DNA of 64,000 bases, taken from the NCBI GenBank assembly GCA_030248215.1, contig JASANG010001819.1, forward strand, positions 124,001 to 188,000, given 5' to 3'. Positions 49,889-61,434 of the stretch are shown here, one piece after another (the stretch's first letter is position 1; each line of letters begins with the position of its first letter). Origin of the DNA: Enoplolaimus lenunculus (taxonomy: Eukaryota > Nematoda > Enoplea > Enoplida > Thoracostomopsidae). A model generated the notes under the pieces. The model saw only the letters and a list, made by a program, of their open reading frames with translations, did no database searches and had not been told where the DNA came from. Both the position numbers and the translations under genes were made by a program.

Positions 49889-50428
49889 TTAGGTGCAAAC
49901 GAATAGTAAAAATAATGGAAACGGATAGTGATCGAAATAAACGGAAAACGGATATTGAAGTATTCAAAAATGATTTCTTTTTCTGCCAACACAATTGATA
50001 CGGACAAATATTCACCGGGCTTCCTAAAATGAGCCCATGTAAAGATCAGGAGCGGAACGTTTTTATGTGAAACTGAGACTACAATAGAGTAAGGTTAAGC
50101 CTTAGACTAATTTTTGCTGGACTTAGGCTTGGCTTAGGAATATGCTTATAATACTGTTCCGCCCCTGATCTTTACATTGGCCCTAAAATGTTAAAGAAGA
50201 AATGGCGGATGCACCGAAATTTTTTAGATTTTGGATAGATTTTCGAATTTTAACTTCATTTGAAATAATTTGATTATCTGTAAAAACACTTATGAGATAT
50301 ATATGCGACGTTAACTAATTTTGAGCTTAAAAATAAGGGAATTTCCGGCATTTATAACGGAAGTGGAAACGAAAACCGAATTTGACTGGAAACGCAGGAA
50401 GCGGAAACGGATATTCAGTAGCACTCTG
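49889..50428. mobile_element. Worn hAT-like element with GGAAACGG repeats, split by a younger insertion
   Basis: The left end TTAGGTGCAAACGAATAG and the right end (inverted) CAGAGTGCTACTGAATATC are weakly matched. Both lie beside GGAAACGGATA repeats, like the clean copy at 57651. The 50032 element with its own duplication sits inside, so this copy is the older. Confidence 0.5.
50024..50190. mobile_element. GGCCCATG-family MITE with exact 8-bp target duplication
   Basis: The element is about 50032-50182. Its ends are AGCCCATGTAAAGATCAGG and, inverted, GGCCAATGTAAAGATCAGG. CTAAAATG stands on both sides (50024-50031, 50183-50190). The inside holds reversed hexamer runs (CTTAGGCTTGGCTTAGG). It is nested in the older element 49889-50428. 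Confidence 0.88.
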
Positions 50429-52676
50429 TATATTTGACATCAAAACAAAATTTCATCGTAACTTCTTTATTTTCTTCTCTGTTATTGGTGTTTGTTAGTA
50501 GGTACTATTTCTCTGCTAAACAGTGTTAGTAAAATATTGTGTTCTGGTCTATGAGCAATATTTTTGTTGAATTGTTTGTCCAAAGTGTTGTGATCAGAAT
50601 GGTTCATTCTGCTGATTACAAAGATTTTACAACAAATAAACGTAAAAACCAATTGATTTAAAAATACCTTGAAGATATTTGCCAAAGGCAAAGCAAATTT
50701 GTCCTGGGATATTTCCGCACGGAAAAATTCACCAGTCACTGCGTAAAGTTGGTACAATTTTTCCCACGTAATTTCCTACATAAAAATTACTCCGGTGTTT
50801 TCGCAAAATTTATACTAACGTTATTTCTGCGTGACAGTTTCGCTGCATGTTGCAAAAAATTTCTATGTGAATAAAATACAACGAAATCTGTTTTGTTGTG
50901 GTATTGCATATTGACAAGCACATTCTGATCCGTGATATATTTTGCTATACAAAGTAATGTTTCTAGGGCGATATCACGCGGTGGAAAACCTGCGATAGGT
51001 GAACTAAATTTCTTGAGCTAACGTGATGTTTCATTGAGGAAAAATAGCGATACCTTACACTCCTGGGAAAAATTACGCGGAGGGAACATTACGCGAAGTG
51101 ACCTAAGTTTTTTTGAGTTAGCTTCGTGTTTCCGAGCGGAAAGTAGCGCATGCGCAGATTTTTCGGGGGGGTGGGGGAATCAGACTAGCGTAATCTTACC
51201 GGAAGCAATTACGCACGGGGAATTACGCTTGGAGGAGGGAATTAAGCTGTAAAATCGGCGTATTTGTTCTTCCGTAAAAATACCGTTTACGGTGTATTTG
51301 TTCCACCGTATTACGAGTATTACTTATCTCCTGTTGCGGTGCAAAGTTTTTTCCTGAAAATGTTACACTGTTGTCATTCTTTCCCCGGTTCTGGCAAAGT
51401 TGTATCATTGCGTCGGTGTAACAAGTTTACGTTGTGTTCAATTTCATTACGGTAACTTATTTTTAGTTTGGGACTTTTATGGGAAGTAAATATTTAATTG
51501 TGGCGAGAATTATGCTAATTCGTATACTAATCTGTTCTAAGTGATCGTTCTTTTGGTTTTGGATTCCAAAGTTAAACAAGTTTCAATTATGCCACTTATT
51601 ACGATACTTATGCATTCCAGTGCTTCATATTATTTTAACACAACGCTATTTTGGTACTATTGTTTTATTCTTCATTCGCATTTCGAAATCAACGGCCAAA
51701 GCGTGTTAATTCATTTCCGATCATATTTGAATCGCATATTTGGATCACATGTTTCAAATTGTTTTGGAATTTACATAGCTTTACTTAAAACAATTGACTA
51801 ACTGAATAATTAATTACGCTTTCAACTACTTTCGATCACAACCATTTTACAGTCAATTTTTATTGTACAATACAACTGATCAATTTGAAATTTGTGGAAT
51901 CTAATTTATTCATCGATGGTCTGGTATTTTAGCGCCTGTTATGGAATTTCACAATGAAATTATGGCTGGTTATCTTTACTGTAAGGGATCAATTATCTAT
52001 TACTTTACGCGATTGTTTTTTACACTTATGCTAATTGCGGTCGCTAACAGTGGAATTATATGGTGAATTTAGTGTTTAACGCCAGATCAATACGATCATA
52101 TTTACTTTTATTTTACTCAACCACGAAGCCATCATTCAAGTTAATTGTTATTTTGGCAAACAACTGTTGTCTTGCAAAGAAAACTGGTGTATGATCTTTG
52201 ACCTGAAAATTGATCAGCAAAATGTTTATAATTTTGGACAAAAACACTCAATTCCACCAAATTAAGGTTTTAACCCAATTGCATTCAGGGTTCAATTAAA
52301 TTACATAATATACGACTAAATAAATAAATCTGCTAAATTATTTGTACAACAGTATAAAATAATGCGTCGTCCACATTTTTTAAAAATGTTGTGGCAACAT
52401 TCACAAATCTCGCACCCGAAACCGCAACGTTACATAATAAATATATAAGTATTCATTTGGTCTACCATTGTTTTTATTTTGTTGTATTTTTACATGCGCA
52501 GATATTTTCAGTTGCATTTGTAATTTAGTGGGTAATTGCGATTAATTTTGGTCGTCTGTAAAGATTATAGGTACATCTTGTGGCTTGTTCCGTTTTCAGA
52601 TTGCCACGGTTATTTTAATGTCTGGAAAAAGTTGTTTCTCGAAACATTTTTATTGTACAGTTCTAAATTGTCTATG

Positions 52677-52878
52677 GAATTTGAGGCCCATGTATAGAAC
52701 AAGGCCGGAGCAGTAGTATAAGCATATTCCTAAGCCAAAGCCAAAGTGTAGGCCTAGGCCTAAAGTGTAAGGATGAGCCTAAGCCTAAGCAAAAAATTTA
52801 GCGTAAAGCTTAAACTGACTCTACTACGGCCCGTCCGGAAAACGATCCGGCCCTGTTCTATACATGGGCCGAATTTGA
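52677..52878. mobile_element. GGCCCATG-family MITE with exact 8-bp target duplication
   Basis: The element is 52685-52870. The ends GGCCCATGTATAGAACA and TGTTCTATACATGGGCC are perfect inverted copies over 17 bases. GAATTTGA flanks both sides (52677-52684, 52871-52878). The inside holds CCTAAGCC/CCTAGGCC-like units, AAGCTTAAACTGACTCTA and a subterminal GGCCGG/CCGGCC pair. It matches the copy at 63679 throughout. Confidence 0.93.
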
Positions 52879-53322
52879 CGTATGAACTACGCTTTTAATC
52901 CGCTCTATATATTTTCACAGTTATTGGATTTGTTTGCCGATACTTGACGAAATATTGTAATAAAATCATTTAAGAGTGCTAATGTGTGCATGTGAGCCTT
53001 CTGTGTTTTTATACAATAATTCGTCCATTAGATTTTTGAGCGTTCTTCGACGTTTCGGACCAGGATCTTTATACGCACGTAAATGTGAAATATTGAAGCT
53101 GAGTGCTATGCGGCCTGTTTATATACGTAAACCTTGAGTTCTCCTTATGCTACACTGCAAAATCTCTGCATAGTCGATATGGGATTTCCGCAACTATTTT
53201 TCTGAACTGTTTTTTTGGAGCAGCCATTTATCATACAGCGCAATCGTTTGATTAATTTCTTATCAGAAGTTTATTGTTGCTTTCTTAATAAGGCTGTATA
53301 TTAGCACAACGATTTGTACTTA

Positions 53323-53486
53323 GGCCCGTGTTACTTTTAGGACAGTCCCGGTTTCTTGTGGGTCTGTAAAAGAGTAGGCTTACATTCTAGACTACATTTT
53401 TGCTCAGGCTTACGAATACGCTTTTGCAAGGCTTAGGCTTAGGGATACGCTTAACCTACTGTACGGCCCTAAAAGTAACATTGGCC
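53323..53486. mobile_element. GGCCCATG-family MITE, older copy
   Basis: The ends are GGCCCGTGTTACTTTTAGG and, inverted, GGCCAATGTTACTTTTAGG. Reversed hexamers (AAGGCTTAGGCTTAGGGA) lie inside. The flanks agree at only five of eight bases, which suggests an older insertion. Confidence 0.75.
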
Positions 53487-53818
53487 AGTGTTTACGTGAA
53501 GCCAGAAGTCGGTCCAAATCTTGACCTGTGCTTAGTTAAACAGCTCTATAACTGGTTTCGTTAATAGCTCGAAGAACTAGGGACAATTCGCATACCTTTT
53601 TGGCTTTTCTAAAAATTCTTATAAAATTTCTCCAACAGCAACATTGTATACTTGGCACTGTGTTACTATCATATACCTGTGGCGTTTCTAAAAATTCAGA
53701 AAGTATTTTTGAACTTTTCTTTCATATCAAATTTCTCCTAGAGAAACGTTGTATATTTGACACAGTGTTACTTACTATATGTAGGTTGCATACCTACTCT
53801 TGGAGGGAGCAAAACTAT

Positions 53819-54085
53819 TAACCCTTTCTCACATGAATACTTTCAATTTCACATGAGATGTAATTTCAAGGTAACATTCGATCCCAAATCTCACTTATCG
53901 GAGGCGTTTACAATTACCACTGAGCTAGTGGAGTTTGAGGCTCGAGCCCGAGGAGGCTCTCACGTCCTGTGGAGATTGATCACTGCGCATGTATGCTCAA
54001 ATGGTTAAACACTGCTCACAGTGTGTACTGCTCGTATATTATTTGTATTTGGTTGTTCATAGTATATTCTATGAGTGAAAGGTTA
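53819..54085 (-). mobile_element. 267-bp TA-type TIR element with tRNA-like core, copy 1
   Basis: The ends TAACCCTTTCTCACATGAAT and, inverted, TAACCTTTCACTCATAGAAT fit a TA duplication. On the minus strand the core carries a tRNA-like A-box region; here it is worn (CCACTAGCTCAGTGGTAAT). It shares GGCTCGAGCCCGAGGAGGCT with the 60692 copy and has the same length. It lies about 65 bases before the KDSR start codon. Confidence 0.7.
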
Positions 54086-54149
54086 ATATTTCACATAGCT
54101 TACAGTTATTAATTTATTGTTTTTAGTATAACGTTATTAGAATAACGTT

Positions 54150-57100
54150 ATGTTATCAATAATCTTATTATGTGCGGTTGTAATTACTTGTGTGTTCTTA
54201 GTTGCAGTAACGCTGCTTGTCTGCTCTTCGAAACCAAAACCATTTCAATGGCGTGGGAAGCATGTTGTGATTACAGGTAAGGTTGAAGTATCAGAATAAG
54301 CTGGAAGTTTGTATATAAAAGTTTCATGTGCATTTGCAAATAGTTTGCGTCAGGCGGATATTTGTGCATCAAAAAAGGCTTCAGTTTAAGTTGAGGTTTG
54401 TCACAACATTTGGCAACAAGTGATATTTCAGTCTTATCTCAGCATGCTTACTTTTTTTACACCGATTTGAACATCGAAAACGAAACTGTAAATTACTACT
54501 GGAAAAGTGTTGTTTTATAAAAGATATATTATTTTATAAAAAGTGTTATATTAACTAGCAGTAACAATTTGCCCCAATTATAATGTAATTTTTTTAAAAT
54601 AAGCTTGTAAATTTTTTTTCACTCTTTTATACAGGAGGATCAAGAGGAATTGGTAAAGAGCTGGCGCGTCTCGCTGTCAATGCTGGATCAAATGTTACTA
54701 TAATAGCACGGAATCGCAATGATTTAGACGCAACCAAACATGAGTTGCTCAGTGAAATGCAGTATCATCGTTACAATGCGGTACATTACAATTGTTTGCA
54801 ATGGCGATTGTTGGATTTGACGCAATTAAACCAAACTAACGTTGACGAAGTGAGTAGTATTTGTAATTTGGCTGTTCTACACAAACTTCGCTTTCAGTTC
54901 GTATTGTATGCGTTTAAAATATATACTATAAACGTTGGTTTTTAAGCAAAAACAGAGATTAACTGTAGTGTTGTCTTTAATGAAAAATAGGACAAAATTT
55001 CGGTAACCAGGCAAGGTTTTAGTGCAAAATCTGTGATGCAAAAAAATATTGATAAACCAATTAAGTTTGAGTGAAGTAATTCGAATGGTAATTTAATTGT
55101 TTCGATTCTGCGTTTGCCTGTCTTCGATTTTTGTGAACAGAACGACAGGATATGCTCGTTAAAATTGGGTTATTGCGAAGCGATACTACAGATTTGTTAT
55201 CGCGAAAATTCAAATTGAACGCTTGAGCTCTTGCATATTTAGTTCAGACCACAGACAACTAGTGGATTTTTAGTCTATTTTCCCTTGATGGTTTTTCGAC
55301 TGACCATCGCTATATTTACAGGATGTTACTTTTTCAGGTAATCGCTGATATTTCCATGAAATTTGGTCCCGTAGATCTTCTGATCAACAACGCTGGCGGT
55401 CCTGTTCATGGATATTTTGATGAAATCGCTTTGGAGGATTATGATAAGCAAATGCGACTTAATTACTTGTCCGCTGTTGCAATGACAAAAGCAGTCCTTC
55501 CAGGCATGAAGCAAAGGAACTCGGGACGTATTGTGTTCGTATCGTCACTGTCAGGTAATTTGAAGTTTGATTTTGTCAACTATATAATTAACATATATGT
55601 ACCCTTGGTTAAAAATACAACAAGCTGAGTCCGGTATCTTAAAAATTGTGGTAACATATTATAGCCAGCGTATTGAGAGATGTGTTAGGTTTCTTTCAGA
55701 AATTTAGCACACTTTGAAACTGCATGAAGTGTTGTATTAATTTGCAGAATTTCATATTTGCAACAACTATGGGATATTGTGAAATGTACTGTATTGACCC
55801 GAATAAGAGGGGGAGGGTAATAAGAGGGGGTCCCCGTTTTGAGTCCGAATCAATAAGAGTCCGTACCCCTAATAAGAGTCCGTAAGCGGATAGAGTGCCT
55901 AAACCCTAATTAAAGTCCATAAATGTCAATTAACCCTAATTGTAGCGCATAAATGACTCCAGGACCAAATAATTTGAGTTCGAAACTTTAAAGAGTACTT
56001 AAATTTTGAAAGTACATTCCTAACTATAACCTTGTATTATCGCTCAAGCTATTGACACAAGACAAATAAACGTTTAATTTGGATAATTGCCGTACCGAAT
56101 ATATCAGTAACGAAGGGCGGCGGAGCGTGGGTTAAAAATAACAGTCTGTAACCGAATAACAAAAGAGGGGGCACCCTCGCGAGAGGCCAAATAAATATCA
56201 GTCCCCCCTCTTATTCGTGTCACTACAGTATATTGCTATATTGAATTTCGACGATAAACAGTAGTTTTGAGTAAATCGTGGTTGGCTTTTGTAAAGCAAC
56301 GCATTCTAGTTCAACATCGCCTACGTAGGTTAAATATGAGAAAATTGCTCCGATTGCTATGTATCTTTGCCAGCGAAACTGAGCGACCGGAATGTGCAGT
56401 GTGTCCCACACTGGACAATCCAGCGTTACATAGACAAAATAACCCACTCTAAGCACGATTCCGATGTTTGAATGCAATTGCTGACCGCTAACAAAAATCA
56501 AAACTGAGCGTAGGTACCCAAGTACTTTCGTAAAATCGCATACACAAAAATCCAGGAGATATATGGCTCCCTAGTGATACTCGTTATGTTATTATTATTA
56601 TTATTATTGTTATTATTATTATTACTATTATTATTTCTGTTTGTGATTATTTTTTACACATTTTTTATATTTCTCGCTTAAGCGTTAATTTGTTTCAGGC
56701 CAAACAGCAATCATTGGTTATGTCGCTTATGCGCCTGCGAAATTTGCACTTCGGGGCCTCGCGGATTCGTTAATGATGGAACTGGCGCCATACGCCCCAA
56801 ATGTTGCACTTCAAATTGCTTTTCCTCCTGGCACAGCAACTGAACGGTATTTGGCTCAAGTTGACTCGAAACCAGAGCCAACCAAAATTATTGCCGATGC
56901 CGGTGGGGCAGCGGCTCTATTGAGCCCCCAACACGTTGCAAAAGACATACTTGAGGGAATAAGCTCTGGAATCTATCAAATTCCGATAGGCCCCGCGGCC
57001 AGACACTTGGCTATACTAACTGCCGGCGCCGGTCCCTGTTACACGGTCACTGAAGCATTGAACCAAATTGCATGGGTTGGATTTGCGAGATATTTCGGAT

Positions 57101-57162
57101 TACAACGGCTAAAATCAATGTATGATATTGTGCGTAGCTGTTTTGACAAAAGCACACTATGA
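54150..57162 (+). CDS. KDSR: 3-ketodihydrosphingosine reductase, four exons
   Basis: This enzyme of the ER membrane reduces 3-ketodihydrosphingosine to dihydrosphingosine with NADPH, the second step of sphingolipid synthesis. The exons are 54150-54276, 54635-54849, 55338-55554 and 56699-57162. They join in phase to 340 residues (human 332). An N-terminal membrane helix (residues 3-25) is followed by the short-chain dehydrogenase fold: cofactor motif TGGSRGIG (42-49), FGPVDLLINNAG (123-134), FVSSLSG with the catalytic serine, and the YAPAK form of YxxxK (197-201). FPPGTATERY matches the KDSR-type YPPDT region. A hydrophobic C-terminal segment (ILTAGAGPCYTVTEAL) is also typical. No other in-frame start gives the membrane helix. 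Intron 3 holds a 444-bp MITE and a TTA microsatellite. Confidence 0.94.
55787..56230 (+). mobile_element. 440-bp TA-type MITE, complete copy (KDSR intron 3)
   Basis: The inverted ends are TACTGTATTGACCCGAATAA and, read from the right, TACTGTAGTGACACGAATAA, each followed by a G run. If the outer TA is the target duplication, the termini begin CTGTA. The inside is noncoding and contains CTAAACCCTAATTAAAG and CGAAGGGCGGCGGAGCG. Four copies lie in the window (2118, 55787, 60069, 62899). Confidence 0.9.
56589..56634. repeat. TTA microsatellite (KDSR intron 3)
   Basis: About fifteen TTA/ATT units with two single-base interruptions. Confidence 0.9.
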
Positions 57163-57642
57163 CCCGAAAAAACTTGCTGGTTTAGAGACATTAATTGCTA
57201 TTGATAATCATAATCGCTTCTTGTTAATTATAAGTGCCTGCCTGCCCACAGTGGCGGATCCTGAAATTTTTGACCGGGGGCAGTGCGTTTATAGAGTTTC
57301 TAAAAATAATGCACCTAAACTGCCGGTATGTTTTTGAGACATAGAGATGTTAAGAAACAGTGGAAATCGCATCAAAACGTGACAATTTATCTATTCGCCA
57401 TCGTATGGAAGTTCATTTTTTGATATTATGTATGAGGCATATTAGTTAAAACGCTTATTTGTAAGCGGAGACGTTTACATGGACGCCATGCTAATTGATG
57501 AGGGCTTTTATTCTAACTTGAAAATCGCTCAAAATAGGAAAATTGAAAAGTAGCGGAACCTGGTAATTTTTCTTTAAAAATTTTCTGATGAGGGCTTCCC
57601 CTCGTCGCCCCCTTCCCAGATTCGCCCATGCATGCGCATTAA

Positions 57643-57998
57643 GCACCTAATAGGGTGGAAGCGGATATCCGTTTTCGTTTCCGGCGAAAATCGGTGTCCG
57701 TTTCCGTTTCCGTTATAGAAATAACGGAAATTCTGTATTTTTACGTTCAAGATTAGTTCCAAATCATGAACATATCTGGCAATTTGTTATTAGAGCTGTA
57801 CTGCAATTGTTCGAATTGAAATAAAAATTAATACGAAATTCATCCAAAATCTTAAAAATTTCGATGTATTGAATTGACAGAAAAATGAAGCATCTTTGAA
57901 ACTTATATGCCTCAATATCTGTTTTCCGTTTCCGTTATTTTGAACACTAAGTATCCGTTTCCGTTATTTTTACTATCCGTTTATACCCTGGCGCCTAA
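57643..57998. mobile_element. hAT-type MITE with 8-bp target duplication
   Basis: The element is 57651-57990 (340 bp). The ends are TAGGGTGGAAGCGGATA and, inverted, CAGGGTATAAACGGATAG. The flanking 8 bases are GCACCTAA and GCGCCTAA (seven of eight equal). Inside near each end are tandem TTTCCG words. It belongs with the 30411 element by end sequence, size and layout but carries a different short repeat. Confidence 0.85.
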
Positions 57999-60068
57999 GC
58001 CTACACTGCAAAAAAATGGCGAGTAAAATTGACTCTCTCCGAAATAGGCTTTTCCGTACTACACATACTGAGTCAAAATTCGACTCTGCCAGAGTCAAAT
58101 TCGAAGGTTCATTCTGCAATCTTGTATTGAGCTCAATTGTACGTAGATCACACGGTTGATTTTGGATGTTCTGCTGTGCCTCTGGCCCGCGACTATGTCA
58201 GAGATTTTTTACTCACGTTTACTTTTTCAATATGCAGATATGTTCTACAAATTTAAATTTATATAAAGCGATTTGTTATTGTTAACAAAAATGGGGTTAA
58301 TCATTTTTTTATAAATATATATACCTGTTATTAAACAACTTCGTCACAGATATTGTTGTTTTGCCCTTTCTGAGGCAAGTCAATGATAACACTTGTCTCA
58401 GACAACTTGTATATGGATGTTCTACTTTTTTAAAAAAATTGTTTATAACAGTAGACGGAAGAAGAATATGAGATCCATACGCAGGCCAAACATTTATTTT
58501 GACTCAAATCGCAGTTATGGTGTAATGGTATTCAACTCTCAAACAATAACTTTAATAGAGGTGTAGATGTAGTACGGAGAGGCAGTGATATGGCTGCATA
58601 TCCGCTTAACTCATACTCGAAATCCAGGTGCAGAGCGAGCGCGTCGTATTTGGTGGGTGTAAGTTTAGTATAGTTTGGACCCTAGAATCCAATCGGTTAA
58701 TATTCTAAAACCTGTAAAAGTTGCTTTTTATTGTCTCCAGCAATTTTGGCGATGAACATATACCTCGTTTTGTACACGCCCCTGACGCGCACATAAACAC
58801 GTTTTTTCTGTCACTAAATTATGTTTTTCAATTCGATGTATTGCGTGACTGTCGTATGAACTGAAATTAAACTTTAATTGAAGGAAAAATTTAAGGTAAA
58901 ATGGGGAATTTTTCCCTTAAAATAGTTCGTTCAAAAAATGTCTGTTGTGGTGTTCTGTTGCGCGAAAGATGTTATATCTGGTGGGCTTGGAGTTTGAAGA
59001 TGGATACTACCGGAAAAAATAAATGCTAGAAAAAAATGAAGTAATTTGTATGATGATGAAATTGGACTGAAAAAAAGTTTTATACTAAATACGAGTTAAT
59101 TTGACGTTTTGTATAAGTTTGAATTGTGAATGGATATTGTTTAAAAATGTAAATATGTACAAGATTTATGATGAGGTCAAAAACGTGACAACGACATGAC
59201 GCTTGATAGAAAGGTGAATTTTTAGTGTAGATTGTGTTGAATTTTTGTTTAGGATGAGAGAAGGCGTTTTGCTGTAGTGTAGATTTTATAGGGGCACATA
59301 GTTGATATAACGTGGATATTAATGTGTTGCTTATAAAAAGACTCTGTGTTTTTTTCTGTTTTATGCTAAAATGCTGTTGGGGAGTCGGGTCATATATACG
59401 CTTAGCCGTGTTTAAACCGAAGTCAATAAAAAATTTATTGCGTTTCTGAAAATTATGCAATAAAATCAACTAGTACACGCAGTTGCACACATGTGCAACT
59501 GGACTACGGCTTTTCCGGCTCAAGACTAATTTGTTGCCTGTGCTCGTCGTATTTAAGTGAACGAAGTTAAAAAAACTTCTTTTTGAAAAGCTATAGTGCT
59601 TTTCAGATATATGAGCACATCCGAAACAGTAGGTATTCTCAATGCATACTCTTAATTTGCATACGTAACGTACACAAAATCTGTTGGAACGCTGCCCAAA
59701 ATACGTATGCGGGGCGTTCTAGCTTTAATATATAGATTTGTTTTAAATTTTATGTAGAGCAATGTTATGAACTTCCCTGATCAGCAACCGGCTCTATGAA
59801 AACGTTTAAAATCCTTTCGTATGTTTGCGATATCTCCTAAACGTCTGAAGCAGATTTGGGCATAGTGACCTCTGGGCCTGTATTCTAGAATGTGTGTACA
59901 AGCACCTATCAGAAGTTAGGAATAGGTTTTCAGACAAGCAAATTGAAGCATCTAACAATATCAAACTCAGGTCACAATGAGGATCAATCGAGTACCAAGA
60001 ACGTGCCAAATATTTAAGCTGTCCATTTGCTGCTTCGAAATTTGAAGGAGCTATCACTGGTTATATGA

Positions 60069-60495
60069 TACTGTAGTGACCCAAGTAAAGAGAGGGAAAC
60101 TGATGTTTGTTTAGGCCCTCCACAGGGCACACCCCTGTTATAGGTGACTATTATTTATTTTTAACTCGTCCTCGGCCGCCTTTGCTTACTGATATATTTT
60201 TTATATCTGGTATTGCAACTATCCGTTGAATTAAACGTGAGCGATGATGCAAGATATACTTAGGAATGAACTTTCAAAACTTAAGTATGCTTTAAAGTTG
60301 CGAACTCAACTTTATTTGGTTCTGGAGTCATTTATGCACCACAATTATATAGGGATAATTGACATTTTGAACTCTAATTAGGGTTTAGGGACTCTATCCG
60401 CTTACTGACTTTTATTAGGAATATGGACTCCTATTGATTGGGACTCAAAATGTGGATCCCCTCTTATACCCCCTCTTATTCGGGTCAGTATAGTA
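60069..60495 (-). mobile_element. 440-bp TA-type MITE, complete copy, reversed
   Basis: The left end is TACTGTAGTGACCCAAGTAA and the right end, read inverted, TACTATACTGACCCGAATAA. The inside is the reverse complement of the 55787 copy (GGGTTTAGGGACTCTATCCG and others). Confidence 0.88.
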
Positions 60496-60691
60496 TAAAG
60501 TGTTCAGATTGTGGGCACTAGTTGCAACTTCTAGCTTCAAACTGTTAAATAAACTTTATTGTAGTAAAATTAATCTTAATCATTAAAATCGTAATGAATC
60601 AGTGCAACCGATGTCTAAACTACTGTTTCAACCTGTTCTTCGTTTCGTTTCTTGTTCAAATATTCATATGTGAGCGAGTAAAGATAGATTT

Positions 60692-60959
60692 TAACCCTTT
60701 CTCACTTGAATATTTTGTATTTCCCCTGAGACCTACGTTTATGCTTGGATTCGAACTCCAGTGACTGGAGTGGAGGTGTATACCATCGCCACTCAGCTAT
60801 AGGAGCTTGACACTCGAGCCCGAGGGGGCTCTCACGTCTTGTGGTGATTTAGTACTATGTATGCGTGTTGCAATTGTTAAACACAGTGCGATATATACTA
60901 TTTAACGTATATACACTGCGCTGAGTGGCCTATAGGCAAATCAATGTGAGAAGGGGTTA
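60692..60959 (-). mobile_element. 267-bp TA-type TIR element with tRNA-like core, copy 2
   Basis: The ends TAACCCTTTCTCACTTGAAT and, inverted, TAACCCCTTCTCACATTGAT fit a TA target. On the minus strand the core contains TAGCTGAGTGG, a full match to the pol III A-box pattern, and GAGTTCGAATCC, a near-perfect B box, spaced as in a tRNA. It is thus a DNA-transposon-like shell around a tRNA-derived sequence. Confidence 0.75.
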
Positions 60960-61252
60960 TAGATAGTAAACTGAAAATTTTTCGCTTAAGCATTTTTGTG
61001 GTCTAGTTACCTTTCCCTCTCACGTTTAAGGTTCAGGGTGAGGCTTTGGTTTAGATAAAAGCTTAGGCTTGAAGCGTTGTTCTATGCTTATGTCAGAGAT
61101 GAACCTAGTCTGTTAGAGTGTGCAAGGGCCGCAAGCACAAGGCTTAGATTGAGCTTAAAAGCAGCTTACGGTATGGTACAAGAGCCGCTTCTTTTTGATA
61201 TATACAAGTCCTAACGTGCAGGAAGGAATGCTATTTTAAACAAGGTATCGAA

Positions 61253-61421
61253 GGCCCATGTTACTTTGAGCGGCCTACCGCTTTTCCACTGGGCTGCAAT
61301 AGAGAAGCTTCAGCGTTATACTAAGTTTTTGCTTAGGCTTAAATACAGGCTATCCTTACGTTGAGGCTTAGTCTTATAAAGATGTTTATATACTGTTACG
61401 CCCCTCAAAGTAACATATGGC
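61253..61421. mobile_element. GGCCCATG-family MITE, older copy
   Basis: The ends are GGCCCATGTTACTTTGAG and, inverted, GCCATATGTTACTTTGAGG, with hexamer-like GCTTAGGCTTAAA and GAGGCTTAG inside. There is no matching 8-bp flank. Confidence 0.7.
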
Positions 61422-61434
61422 GAGCCGTTCTAAA

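Larger units (their letters stand above)
49333..54149. other. HECTD1-KDSR intergenic region
   Basis: There is no gene I can support. It contains a worn hAT-like element (about 49889-50428) with a younger element inside it, two more GGCCCATG-family copies (52.7 and 53.3 kb), a tRNA-like TIR element (53.8 kb), and, around 50750-51270, a stretch with repeated TTACGC/AATTACGC words. 51.3-52.6 kb is plain AT-rich sequence. I could not fix the polyadenylation site of HECTD1. Confidence 0.6.

Noticed and set aside
59080-59469. 129-codon minus-strand frame
   Set aside because: No recognisable motif, AT-rich composition and no splice context; likely chance.
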